The notes beneath the pieces were generated by a model. The model was not told the origin of the DNA. It did no database searches and saw nothing but the letters and a program-made list of their open reading frames with translations. The position numbers and the translations under genes were made by a program. A stretch of 64,000 nt of DNA from Marinihelvus fidelis (lineage in GTDB: Bacteria > Pseudomonadota > Gammaproteobacteria > Xanthomonadales > SZUA-36), in NCBI RefSeq assembly GCF_008725655.1, contig NZ_VYXP01000005.1:144208-208207 (forward strand), given 5' to 3'. Positions 16,511 through 24,887 of this stretch are shown piece after piece. Each line of letters opens with the position of its first letter. Position 1 is the stretch's first letter.

Positions 16511-18898
16511 TTACCAGAGCGAGTTGCCGCAGCCCTTCAGCAGCGCGTTGCCCAGCTCGACCTCGACCCGCAGTTGGTACTCGATATCCGCCATGGTGTC
16601 CGCGCACGGGCCATCACCGACGCGCACCTCGACCGGCTGGCCATCGACTTCACCCCGGTAGCGCTCGAAACCGCCAACATCTTCCGGCGAACTGGCATTG
16701 AAACGATGCTCGGTGGACTCGTAGCCCGTGGTCAGCACGGCAGGACGATCCTCGAACAGCTCCAGCGTCCACGGCGGCTCGTTGCCCTGGGCGCGCATCG
16801 TGACCCCACGCAGGCGCGCGTCTTCCCAAAGCGTGGCCTGCGGATCGACAACGCACCGGGTGCTTACGCCGCGCATCGTCAGCGTGGCCTCGCGGCCCTT
16901 GTTCCAGAATTCCACGCCTTCGGCTTCGTAGCGTGCGCCCGAGGCGGAACGCGCTCGCTCCAGTTCGTAGGACGCCGCCGGCAGGATCAGCCACAGGCCG
17001 GGGTCCTGCTCGCTGGTCACCACGTGGCGGCCGTCTTCGCACAGCCAGGCCCAGTTGTGGCGGTCACCCTCGATGTCGACCGGCGGCAACAGCGCCGCGG
17101 ACAGGTCGGGGAACAGCGCCCGCGGCGACGACTCGCCCATCATCTGCTGGCGCACCAACGGGATGGGCGGGCCACCATACGACAGGAAGGTATCGTGGAA
17201 CTCGCGCCAGGCCTGGCGACCGCCGCGCTCCGCGGTCCAGTCGTCACGCAGTCGCTTGATCAGCAACTTGCCCATCGTGTAGTTCAGGTAGGCCGGGTCA
17301 TAGGTGCCGCGCGCCGCCTGCTGGATGGCCGTGCCCTCGGACTGGTAGGCCTCGTCCATGAAGAAGCGCTGCGCCTCGGCCACCGACCAGCCCTTCGTGT
17401 GCAGGCCGATGGACGCCAGGAATCGGGCGTCACGCAACAGCGCGTTGCTGAGCTGGCCGATGCGGGTTTCGGCGTCGGCGCCGCGCAGGCCGGCTTCCAG
17501 CATCATCTCCTCGGTGTAGTGGGCCCAGCCCTCGCCGAAGGCGTAGCTGACGAAGGCACGGCCAAAAATCCATTCCGCGCGGTTGGCGTGCATGAAGTTC
17601 AGGAAATGCCCCGGCCAGACCTCGTGCACCGAGGTGAACAGCAGGTCGGACTCGCCCGGCAGGTAGTCATGCTGCACCTGCTGTGACCACGCCGGGTTGG
17701 GCGGAGAGATGTAGTAGACCGAGGGCTGGTTCTCCTCCCAGGGCCCGGGAATATTGATGTAGGCCGAGTTCGAGCGCGCGTACGGCGGCGCCTCGGCCAC
17801 CAGCGCTTCTTCCTCGCCGGGGATGGTCACCAGGTCCTGCTCCACCAGGAAGGCGCGGGTTTCGACCAGTTGCTCGCGGGCGGCCACCACGGGGCCGGCT
17901 TCGGGCTTGCGGTCGGACATACGCGCCATGCAGTCGGCAATACCCTCGCCAGGCGCGAACTCGGCACAGGCCTGTTCCAGCGCACGCAGGTTGCGGGCCA
18001 TGTCGGCGCGGCCGATGGCCTCCAGCTCGTCCAGCGGGATGTCGACGCGCTCGGTGTCCCACAGCATCTGGCGGTACAGGTCAGGGCCCAGCGCATAGCG
18101 GTCATCGGCGATGTTGCGGCCGTATTCGAGCCAGTCCACGACGCCGCGCATGGCCTCGATCGCCTCGGCGTTGGCCGCCTTGAAGCGGGCCCGCAGCGCG
18201 TCGTCGCCCACACCAATCCAGATGTCGGGCACATCGTTCTCGAAATAGTCCGCGTAGCCGCCAAAGGCGTCGATGCCCAACTGCAGCCACGGCGCCGGCA
18301 TCGGCAGGCGCAGGTTCATGCGGATGTAGCGCACCGCATCGGGCAGGTTTTCCAGGTAGGTGGTGAAGGCCGCCATGCGCTCTTCCGCCGGGGCGTAATC
18401 CAGCGTGATGTACGGACTGGGGTCCAGCGAATCGTTCATCCAGCCGATGTAGAACTGCGGGTTGCGGTACGGCCAGCGCGCCTTTTCCAGCCAGAACAGG
18501 TCGTGATCGATGCGCGACACGAAATACTCGCGCTGGTACTGCTGGCGATCACTGAGGCTGTTGTCGGCGAAGGCCAGGGCGTCGGCGCGCGCGGTCTTCA
18601 GCCGCGCCGCTTCGGCCTGCAGGCCTTCCGGACTCCAGTCCGGCAGCTGGCCGTCAAATTCATGCCGGCCCTGCAGCACCGCCCACGCGGGATGCGCGAC
18701 CATGTGGGCCTCGATCTGTTGCTCCACGAACGTATCCCACTTGGGGTTGGCCCTGTCAGCCGCTGGAGGCTGGGTCGCCGGTGCCGGTTTCGCCGCCGGG
18801 GTGGCAGCGGACGGGTTATTCGTGGTCTCGGGTTCACCGCCACAGGCGGCAAGGGCGATGGCGGCCAGCAGGCCGACCAGGCGTGATCGATGTGTCAT
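16511..18898 (-). CDS. DUF885 family lipoprotein
   Basis: The 795-residue protein begins with a lipoprotein signal (LLAAIALAACGGE; lipobox cysteine at residue 19) and a Pro/Ala-rich linker. The DUF885 domain follows, with the metal-binding motif HEVWPGHFLNF around residue 423. After about residue 585 there is an extra C-terminal region of about 200 residues that the DUF885 protein at 335-2134 lacks; it looks beta-rich, ends with DGPCADTMADIEYQL, and its role is unknown. Probably an envelope-anchored hydrolase. Substrate unknown. Confidence 0.85.
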   Translation of the reverse strand: MTHRSRLVGLLAAIALAACGGEPETTNNPSAATPAAKPAPATQPPAADRANPKWDTFVEQQIEAHMVAHPAWAVLQGRHEFDGQLPDWSPEGLQAEAARLKTARADALAFADNSLSDRQQYQREYFVSRIDHDLFWLEKARWPYRNPQFYIGWMNDSLDPSPYITLDYAPAEERMAAFTTYLENLPDAVRYIRMNLRLPMPAPWLQLGIDAFGGYADYFENDVPDIWIGVGDDALRARFKAANAEAIEAMRGVVDWLEYGRNIADDRYALGPDLYRQMLWDTERVDIPLDELEAIGRADMARNLRALEQACAEFAPGEGIADCMARMSDRKPEAGPVVAAREQLVETRAFLVEQDLVTIPGEEEALVAEAPPYARSNSAYINIPGPWEENQPSVYYISPPNPAWSQQVQHDYLPGESDLLFTSVHEVWPGHFLNFMHANRAEWIFGRAFVSYAFGEGWAHYTEEMMLEAGLRGADAETRIGQLSNALLRDARFLASIGLHTKGWSVAEAQRFFMDEAYQSEGTAIQQAARGTYDPAYLNYTMGKLLIKRLRDDWTAERGGRQAWREFHDTFLSYGGPPIPLVRQQMMGESSPRALFPDLSAALLPPVDIEGDRHNWAWLCEDGRHVVTSEQDPGLWLILPAASYELERARSASGARYEAEGVEFWNKGREATLTMRGVSTRCVVDPQATLWEDARLRGVTMRAQGNEPPWTLELFEDRPAVLTTGYESTEHRFNASSPEDVGGFERYRGEVDGQPVEVRVGDGPCADTMADIEYQLRVEVELGNALLKGCGNSLW

Positions 18899-18957
18899 TC
18901 AGGATGCCAGTCGTTGAACGAGGCCAACGATTCTAACAGGCTGTTCGCTGTGCGACG

Positions 18958-19638
18958 ATGGCGATCATGAACCCGGTTGCCGCCACCCTTCGCGTCGAAC
19001 CCATGCCAGCCGAAAACCTGTTGCCCGGCGCACCTGGCGGCACGTTCGGATGGCGGCTTTACGCCGGCAACCTGCCGCTCGCGCTGGTACTGCTCTCGCT
19101 GCGCCAGGGCTGGCCGCTGCGACAGGCCCTGGCCGGGCTGGATGACGAACAGCAGGCCCGTGCCGCCAGCCTGGGCGCGCCCGGGCGGCGCCAGGAATAC
19201 ATCATCAGCCGCCGCATGGCGCAGTCGCTACGCGCAATGGCCGGCTCACTGCCTCCGCGCACTGGCACCTGGCGCCGCGGAATCAGCCATTGCCGCCAAT
19301 GGGTGGGCGTGGCGCTCAGTGCCGGTGACGCGCTGGGGTTCGATATCGAGTGCCGCGCGCCTCGGGCCGTGGCGCCGGTGGCCGAGCGGCTGGGCTGGCC
19401 GGGGGAATGGGCGGCGACACGAAGCGGCTGCCTGCATGGCTGGACGGCCTGGGAGGCGTGGTGCAAGCTGCGCGGCGGCTCGGTGCTCGACCCACCCGGC
19501 GCCGGCTACGCGCGGGTCATCGACCAGCTGGGTTCGCCGTCGCGGATGACGGCGCGTTGGATCGACGCGAACGCCTGGGTTGCCGGCGAAATGGAAGGCG
19601 CGCGCTTTTGCCTGGCCGTCCGGCCAACCACGCGGTGA
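18958..19638 (+). CDS. 4'-phosphopantetheinyl transferase-like protein of the aryl polyene locus
   Basis: The 226-residue protein carries the two Sfp-type signatures in degenerate form: GFDIECRAPR (matching GxDxE) at about residue 121 and WTAWEAWCKLRGG at about residue 163, where the usual Lys-Glu-Ala is Trp-Glu-Ala. These enzymes transfer phosphopantetheine to carrier proteins. It ends 7 bases before the convergent first ketosynthase gene of the aryl polyene locus, which encodes two carrier proteins, so it probably activates them. An ATG at 18967 is an alternative start. Activity with the altered motif is uncertain. Confidence 0.75.
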   Translation: MAIMNPVAATLRVEPMPAENLLPGAPGGTFGWRLYAGNLPLALVLLSLRQGWPLRQALAGLDDEQQARAASLGAPGRRQEYIISRRMAQSLRAMAGSLPPRTGTWRRGISHCRQWVGVALSAGDALGFDIECRAPRAVAPVAERLGWPGEWAATRSGCLHGWTAWEAWCKLRGGSVLDPPGAGYARVIDQLGSPSRMTARWIDANAWVAGEMEGARFCLAVRPTTR

Positions 19639-19644
19639 CCGCGG

Positions 19645-20868
19645 TCAGACCTGACCCAGCACCAGGGAAGTATTGATCCCACCGAAGGCGAAGTTGTTGC
19701 TGACGATGACATCAGTTCGCAGCTCGCGCGGCTCGCCACGAATGTAATCAAGCCGGCCGCAGTCGGTGTCGACGTCTTCAAGGTTCAGGTTGGGGGCAAA
19801 CCAGCCGTCATTCATCATCATGATCGACCACCAGGCCTCCATGGCCCCGCAGGCCCCCAGCGTGTGGCCCACGTAGCCCTTCAGCGACGACACCGGGACC
19901 TGGCTGCCGAACACCCGCTCCGTGGCCTGGCTCTCGGCGATATCACCCTGGCGGGTGGCCGTGCCGTGGGCGCAGACATAGCCGACCCTTCCCGCTTCGA
20001 TGCCGGCATCCGCGAGCGCCATTTCCATGACATCACCCATGGTCTCGCTGGTCGGGCGGGTGACGTGGTTGCCATCGGAATTGGTCGCAAAGCCCTTGAT
20101 CTCGGCCAGGATGTGGGCGCCGCGCGCCTGGGCATGCTCCAGCGATTCCAGCACCAGCGTCGTGGCGCCCTCGCCGATGACCAGGCCATCGCGGTCGCGG
20201 TCGAACGGCCGCGGCGTGCGCTCCGGCTCGTCGTTGCGCGTGCTGGTGGCGTAGAGAATGTCGAACACGCCGGCCTGCGACGCACAGATCTCCTCGCTGC
20301 CGCCGGCAATCATCAGGTCCTGCAGGCCGTACTTGATGGCTTCATAGGCGTAGCCGATGCCCTGGCTGCCGGCCGTGCAGGCGCTGGTGGTGGGGATAAC
20401 ACGGCCGCGGGTGCCGAAGAAAATGCCGATATTCGCCGCCGCCGTGTGGCTCATCAGCCGCACGTAGGTCGTGGCGTTGACGCCGCGGGCGCTCTTGCCG
20501 TGTACCAGCGGCACCATCTCCGCCGCCGCGTCCGGGCTGCCGGCCGACGAGCCATAGGCCACGCCCATGCGCCCTGAACGAACCACCGGGTCATCGAGCA
20601 GGCCGGCGCTGTCCAGCGCCATCTCAGTGGCCCGCACCGCCAGCTTGGCGTTGCGACCCATGGTGCGGGTCCGCACGCGGGTGTAATGATCGGGCAGCTC
20701 GAAACCTTCGATGGGTGCACCCAACCGGGTGTTCAGGCTCTCGATATCGCGCCAGGCTTCCATGTAGCGCACGGCGTTCCGGCACTCGGCCAGGCGCTCG
20801 CGAATCGATGGCCAGTTGTCACCCAGCGCGGTGATGCCGCCGGCGCCGGTCACTACCACCCGGCGCAT
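19645..20868 (-). CDS. Beta-ketoacyl-ACP synthase (FabF-like), aryl polyene ketosynthase
   Basis: This 407-residue ketosynthase has the full Cys-His-His set: Cys164 in TTSACTAGS, His301 in CAHGTATRQGD and His335 in KGYVGHTLGA. It extends the carrier-bound polyene chain with malonyl units. The ATG at 20868 is chosen because it shares a base with the ketoreductase stop (TGATG); a GTG at 20874 is an alternative. It is the last gene of an eight-gene minus-strand operon running from 24870. Confidence 0.92.
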   Translation of the reverse strand: MRRVVVTGAGGITALGDNWPSIRERLAECRNAVRYMEAWRDIESLNTRLGAPIEGFELPDHYTRVRTRTMGRNAKLAVRATEMALDSAGLLDDPVVRSGRMGVAYGSSAGSPDAAAEMVPLVHGKSARGVNATTYVRLMSHTAAANIGIFFGTRGRVIPTTSACTAGSQGIGYAYEAIKYGLQDLMIAGGSEEICASQAGVFDILYATSTRNDEPERTPRPFDRDRDGLVIGEGATTLVLESLEHAQARGAHILAEIKGFATNSDGNHVTRPTSETMGDVMEMALADAGIEAGRVGYVCAHGTATRQGDIAESQATERVFGSQVPVSSLKGYVGHTLGACGAMEAWWSIMMMNDGWFAPNLNLEDVDTDCGRLDYIRGEPRELRTDVIVSNNFAFGGINTSLVLGQV

Positions 20869-21605
20869 CAGCACAGCCCCCCGTTCACGCCAATCACCTG
20901 GCGGGTGATGTAAGCGGCGCCGGGGCTGAGCAGGAAGCGCACCAGTTCGGCGACTTCTTCGGGCGCACCCGCGCGGCCCGCGGGGCAGGCCTTGAGGATT
21001 TCGTCCATCGGCGCGTCCCGGGTCATATCGGTTTCAATCACGCCGGGCGCGACGCAGTTGACGGTGATGCGGCGGCTGGCCAGTTCCACGGCCAGCGCCT
21101 TGGTAGCGCCGATGATGCCGGCCTTCGAGGCGCTGTAGTTCACCTGGCCGCGGTTGCCGATCAGCCCGGAAACCGACGACAGCGTGATGATACGGCCCGG
21201 CTTGCGCGTCCGCACGAAGGGCATGATCAATGGATGCAGCACGTTGTAGAACCCACCCAGGTTGGTATCGACCACGGCGTCCCAGTCCTCGCCGCTGAGC
21301 ATGGGGAAGGCGCCGTCGCGGGCGATGCCGGAATTCAGCACCACGCCGTAGTACATGCCGTGGGCCTCGATGTCGGCTTCCAGCACCTGGCGCGCGGCAT
21401 CACGGTCACCCACGTCAAACTGCAGCACCCGCGCGGAGGCACCCAGTGCGGCGCAGTCGGCGGCCACGGCATCGGCGGCGTCGCGGTTGCCCAGGCAGTG
21501 CACCACCGGGTCATAGCCATGGCCGGCCAGGTCCAGCGCGATGGCGCGGCCAATGCCCCGGCTGGAGCCGGTCACCAGAACGGCTTGGCGGTTGTCTTCG
21601 GTCAT
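20868..21605 (-). CDS. 3-oxoacyl-ACP reductase (FabG-like SDR)
   Basis: The 245-residue short-chain dehydrogenase has the TGSSRGIG cofactor loop (residues 12-19), an NSGIA segment in place of NAG and the catalytic Ser144/Tyr157/Lys161 set in NYSASK. It reduces the beta-keto group in each polyene elongation cycle. The ATG at 21605 overlaps the upstream dehydratase stop by ATGA and gives the usual FabG length; the longer frame upstream is a shadow. Confidence 0.92.
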   Translation of the reverse strand: MTEDNRQAVLVTGSSRGIGRAIALDLAGHGYDPVVHCLGNRDAADAVAADCAALGASARVLQFDVGDRDAARQVLEADIEAHGMYYGVVLNSGIARDGAFPMLSGEDWDAVVDTNLGGFYNVLHPLIMPFVRTRKPGRIITLSSVSGLIGNRGQVNYSASKAGIIGATKALAVELASRRITVNCVAPGVIETDMTRDAPMDEILKACPAGRAGAPEEVAELVRFLLSPGAAYITRQVIGVNGGLC

Positions 21606-22024
21606 GCGGTCTCCGGGGGCTGCCGGTACAGGGTGACGCGGCAGCCGGCCTCGATATCGTGGTTGAGCAGGCGGCCATCGTACGCCGCCATGCCACCGGG
21701 GTCCATGAAGGCTTCCTCGACCTCGATCTCCAGCACCGTGCCGGCTTCGATCCATGACCGGCTGGCCTCGAAGCGACGCGTGCCCAGCAGCAGCCCGCGC
21801 GGCTCCGGATCACCATCCACCCGGGCGTCATGGCCGGCAACGATACCCACGCTCTGCGCGAACAGCTCGATGAGCACCCAGGCCGGCCAACCCCGGTCGG
21901 GGTCATAGAACGGCCTGTCGCCGTCGGCCGTTACCCGCGTTCGGGCATAGCCCCGGCGCACGTCGAGGATCTCGTCGATCATCAGGATGCGACCGCGCAG
22001 CGGCAGGAAATCGCGTGGCTTCAC
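21602..22024 (-). CDS. Hotdog-fold 3-hydroxyacyl-ACP dehydratase (ApeP-like)
   Basis: The 140-residue protein starts with LPLRGRILMIDEI and contains the hotdog central helix WPAWVLIELFAQSVGI, with the acidic residue used for catalysis in FabA/FabZ-like enzymes. Aryl polyene loci encode two dehydratases of different types; this one resembles the shorter ApeP-like partner and the other is at 22761-23153. It overlaps the ketoreductase and the glycosyltransferase genes by 4 bases each. Exact pairing is inferred from family knowledge. Confidence 0.82.
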   Translation of the reverse strand: MKPRDFLPLRGRILMIDEILDVRRGYARTRVTADGDRPFYDPDRGWPAWVLIELFAQSVGIVAGHDARVDGDPEPRGLLLGTRRFEASRSWIEAGTVLEIEVEEAFMDPGGMAAYDGRLLNHDIEAGCRVTLYRQPPETA

Positions 22025-22764
22025 GGCTGTCCCCGCAGCCGCCGCCAGGCCAGCATCGGCGATCGCAGCAGCATGCCGATCACCAGCCGGGTGTGGGCCA
22101 GCGTCATGACCACGTTGTCACGCAGGTAATGGAAGTGGGAGACGCCGTCTTCCGGATAGACCACGCGGGTGGGCACAAAGCGCATTGGCAGCCCCGCCCA
22201 GCTGGCCAGCACCAGTACCTCGACGTCGAAGTCCATGCGCCGGCCGGGCCGGTGGCGGTCCAGCAGCGGCACCACCCGGGCCAGCGGATACACGCGAAAG
22301 CCGCACATGGCGTCGGGCACCTGGCGCGACCAGGTTTCCAGCACCACCAGGCCGTTGGTCAGCTTGCGGCCCCAGCGCCGGGACGCCGGGATATCGTCAC
22401 CAAACACCGGCCGGCCGCAGATCATCGCCTCCGGCGCCTCCGCGCTGGTGGCCAGCAGCGTGCCGATATCGCCCAGGTCATGCTGGCCGTCGGCATCGAC
22501 CTGCAGTGCATGGCTGTAGCCCCGGTCCAGCGCGACCCGCAGACCGGTCATCACGGCCCCGCCCTTGCCCTGGTTCTCTTCGTGCAGCGCCACGTGAAAA
22601 CCCAGGTTTTTGCCCAGGGCGACAATCGCCTGGCGCTGTTCAGCGTCACTACCGTCATCGACAACGATCAATGGCAGGCCAGTGTCCAGCAGGCGCGGCG
22701 CCAGCTTTTCAAACAGCGCCGCGTGGTTGTAGTGCGGCACGACGATGGCGTAGCGGTAGGTCAT
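22021..22764 (-). CDS. Family 2 glycosyltransferase
   Basis: The 247-residue protein is a GT2 enzyme: IVVPHYNH at the N-terminus, DDGSD around residue 41, and the metal-binding DADGQHD around residue 87. The short C-terminus has no multi-span membrane domain. GT2 genes are common in aryl polyene loci and probably help attach or modify the lipid anchor of the pigment. The ATG at 22764 overlaps the neighbouring dehydratase stop by ATGA. Donor and acceptor are unknown. Confidence 0.85.
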   Translation of the reverse strand: MTYRYAIVVPHYNHAALFEKLAPRLLDTGLPLIVVDDGSDAEQRQAIVALGKNLGFHVALHEENQGKGGAVMTGLRVALDRGYSHALQVDADGQHDLGDIGTLLATSAEAPEAMICGRPVFGDDIPASRRWGRKLTNGLVVLETWSRQVPDAMCGFRVYPLARVVPLLDRHRPGRRMDFDVEVLVLASWAGLPMRFVPTRVVYPEDGVSHFHYLRDNVVMTLAHTRLVIGMLLRSPMLAWRRLRGQP

Positions 22765-23153
22765 GAAAAACCCACCTTGCCACTGGAACACGGGCCGTCG
22801 GGGCCGTCGAAACCGAACCGCACGGCCACCGCGCCGGCCCCACCGACACGCTGCAGGCGCAGGGTGAGCTCGCTGCCGGGCAGCACGGGCTGGCGAAACT
22901 TGAGGTTATCCACCCGCGGCGCGCCGCCCAGCACGGGCCAGGCCGCGCGTGCGAACGCCACCGCCCAGTGCAGCTGGACCACGCCGGGCAGCACCGGGTT
23001 ACCCGGGAAATGGCCCTCGAACCACGTGTTTCCGGGGTCGACCCGCAGTGCCAGCACCACATCATCCGCGCCACCCGGTTCGGCGCCGCAAACAATGGGC
23101 CAGCCATCGCCGAGCGGCCACAGCGGGTTCACCGTTCGGGTCGAATCAGTCAT
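22761..23153 (-). CDS. FabZ/FabA-like hotdog dehydratase (ApeI-like)
   Basis: The 130-residue protein holds the motif FEGHFPGNPVLPGVVQLHW, the FabZ-type HFPGxPVxPGV catalytic histidine block. It would dehydrate hydroxyacyl intermediates in the polyene cycle together with the ApeP-like protein. The ATG at 23153 is chosen; it overlaps the membrane protein gene by 8 bases. It overlaps the glycosyltransferase gene by ATGA. Confidence 0.83.
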   Translation of the reverse strand: MTDSTRTVNPLWPLGDGWPIVCGAEPGGADDVVLALRVDPGNTWFEGHFPGNPVLPGVVQLHWAVAFARAAWPVLGGAPRVDNLKFRQPVLPGSELTLRLQRVGGAGAVAVRFGFDGPDGPCSSGKVGFS

Positions 23154-23718
23154 TACGCCCCCGCGCGACCCGCCGCCGGTAGACAGGCCGGACCAGGCAC
23201 TCGATGCCAATCATGGCGCCAATCAGCACATAGGCCAGGAAACCGTTATAGAAGGCCCAGGTATCCAGCGAGGCGGCCAGCGCGGTCCACGCCGCGACGG
23301 CGCCATTGGCGGCGAAGAAGACCGCCCAGCACGCGGTGACGACGCGCAGGTACGGCGTCGCCTCATCCGGCAGTTCGCGCCCGGCCAGCCGCAGGCCACG
23401 CTCCAGCAGCGATGGCGGCCGCATCAGGCTCCAGGCGCAGGCTCCGCAGAGGGCCGCGTTAACCAGCACGGGGTACAGCAGCAACCCGCGTGAATCACCG
23501 CTGAGGACCACGGCAACAACGAACAGGACGATGGCGACCATGGCCAGCGGCAGCAGGCGGCCGAGTCGCTCCCCCAGCATCAGTGATCGCGCAATGAGCA
23601 GCCCACCAAGAACCACCACCATGGGCGCTACGCCCAGGCGGTCGAGCCCTTGCCAGACCAACAACGGGTAGATGACCAGCAGGAGCGCCACCAGCAAACG
23701 CGGGATGCCCGGGGTCAC
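23146..23718 (-). CDS. COG4648-like integral membrane protein of the aryl polyene locus
   Basis: This roughly 190-residue protein has several hydrophobic spans (LLVALLLVIYPLLVWQGL, MVVVLGGLLIA, LAMVAIVLFVVAVVL, VVTACWAVFFAANGAVAAW, LAYVLIGAMIG) and a basic C-terminus. Proteins of this kind are a regular part of aryl polyene gene clusters but have no known activity. GTG at 23718 is the likely start because the upstream carrier protein stops at 23735; the long frame further upstream overlaps that gene and reads as a shadow. Confidence 0.75.
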   Translation of the reverse strand: MTPGIPRLLVALLLVIYPLLVWQGLDRLGVAPMVVVLGGLLIARSLMLGERLGRLLPLAMVAIVLFVVAVVLSGDSRGLLLYPVLVNAALCGACAWSLMRPPSLLERGLRLAGRELPDEATPYLRVVTACWAVFFAANGAVAAWTALAASLDTWAFYNGFLAYVLIGAMIGIECLVRPVYRRRVARGRND

Positions 23719-23734
23719 GCCTGGCCTGGCGGCG

Positions 23735-23989
23735 TCAGGCCGCCAGCGCGTGGACCGTGTCGACCACGTCCTGGACGGTGCGCACGGAACGGAACCGCTC
23801 GGGGGGAATGCGCTCACCGGTGATGTTCTGCAGCTGCACGATCATGTCGACGGCATCAATGCTGTCGATGCCCAGATCCTCGTACAGCAAGGCCTCGGGC
23901 GAAATGGCCGAAGCGTCGATCTCGAATTCTTCCACCAGCATGCGTTGGAGGTGCTGGTAGATGTCTTCCCTGCTGCTTGGCGAGCCCAT
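23735..23989 (-). CDS. Acyl carrier protein
   Basis: An 84-residue acidic carrier protein with the phosphopantetheine serine Ser43 in DLGIDSIDAVDM. It is one of two carrier proteins in the aryl polyene locus (the other is at 33572-33844). In such loci one carrier holds the growing chain; which of the two does so here cannot be told from sequence. It lies between the PlsC-like acyltransferase and the COG4648-like gene in the same operon. Confidence 0.9.
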   Translation of the reverse strand: MGSPSSREDIYQHLQRMLVEEFEIDASAISPEALLYEDLGIDSIDAVDMIVQLQNITGERIPPERFRSVRTVQDVVDTVHALAA

Positions 23990-24015
23990 GCAGTGATTCT
24001 CCGTTTAGAAGGCTG

Positions 24016-24870
24016 TTATTTTACACCGCCGGTGAGGCGGGATTGAAGTTCAGCGGTCAATGCCTGGCTGCGAGAGCGCTCACTGTCACCCATCGCCTGG
24101 AATTCGTCCGCGGGTAGCCGGTCCAGCACCTCGAAAGTCCATCGCGGCCGCGTCACAGGCACGTGGTACCAGGGCGAATGCTTGTGCAGCAACAAGGGCT
24201 CACAGGTGATCCGGATGGGCAGGATATCCGCGCCGGCGCGCAGGGCCGCGAGCGCGGCGCCGCGCCGAAACCGCACCGGCTGGCCCGGTACTGTCCGCGT
24301 ACCTTCCGGAAACAGGATCAGGCACTCGCCCTGGCGCAGGCGCTGCTCGGCCGAGTCCAGCAGCTGCGTGGTGTCGTGGTTGGGGATATACCGGGCCATG
24401 CGCACCGTGGCCATCATGAAGGGGTTGAACCAGTGCGCGCGCTTGACCACGCTGACCGCGCCCGGAAACAGGGCCAGCAGGAAGACCACGTCGATCAGTG
24501 TCGGGTGATTGGCCACGACCAGCGTGCCAACCCCGCTGGCATTGGGCGCATTGACCGGCGCGCCATCGTCACCCGGCTCGGCGCCACGCACCCGGTAAGT
24601 GAGCCCGACCTGCGCCATGATGGCGATGAAGGCGCGGAACAGCTGTGACACAATGCCACGCGTCATGCGCTCACGCCGATCCTTGTCCCGAACCACCAGC
24701 GCCAGCAGGGGAAACACCACGATGCCGACCGCCAGGCCACCCAGGCCGAACAGCGTGAAACTCATCGCCGTCCACGCGAAACGCACCGCGCGATCCAGCC
24801 ACTCGGGGCCGAATGAAGGCTTGGCTGCGGCGTCGTCGCGCGCGGGTTCAGGAGCAGGCATGGCGCCCAT
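24016..24870 (-). CDS. PlsC-like lysophospholipid acyltransferase of the aryl polyene locus
   Basis: The 284-residue membrane protein has one or two N-terminal spans (WTAMSFTLFGLGGLAVGIVVFPLLALVV) and the acyltransferase motifs NHPTLID (H-x4-D) and FPEGTRT. In aryl polyene loci such an enzyme is thought to help transfer acyl groups onto the lipid that anchors the pigment in the outer membrane. It is the first gene of the minus operon. Its start at 24870 (or 24861) lies only 17-26 bases from the divergent ketosynthase start, leaving almost no room for separate promoters. Confidence 0.87.
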   Translation of the reverse strand: MGAMPAPEPARDDAAAKPSFGPEWLDRAVRFAWTAMSFTLFGLGGLAVGIVVFPLLALVVRDKDRRERMTRGIVSQLFRAFIAIMAQVGLTYRVRGAEPGDDGAPVNAPNASGVGTLVVANHPTLIDVVFLLALFPGAVSVVKRAHWFNPFMMATVRMARYIPNHDTTQLLDSAEQRLRQGECLILFPEGTRTVPGQPVRFRRGAALAALRAGADILPIRITCEPLLLHKHSPWYHVPVTRPRWTFEVLDRLPADEFQAMGDSERSRSQALTAELQSRLTGGVK

Positions 24871-24887
24871 CTTAGGCGCGTGTTGAC

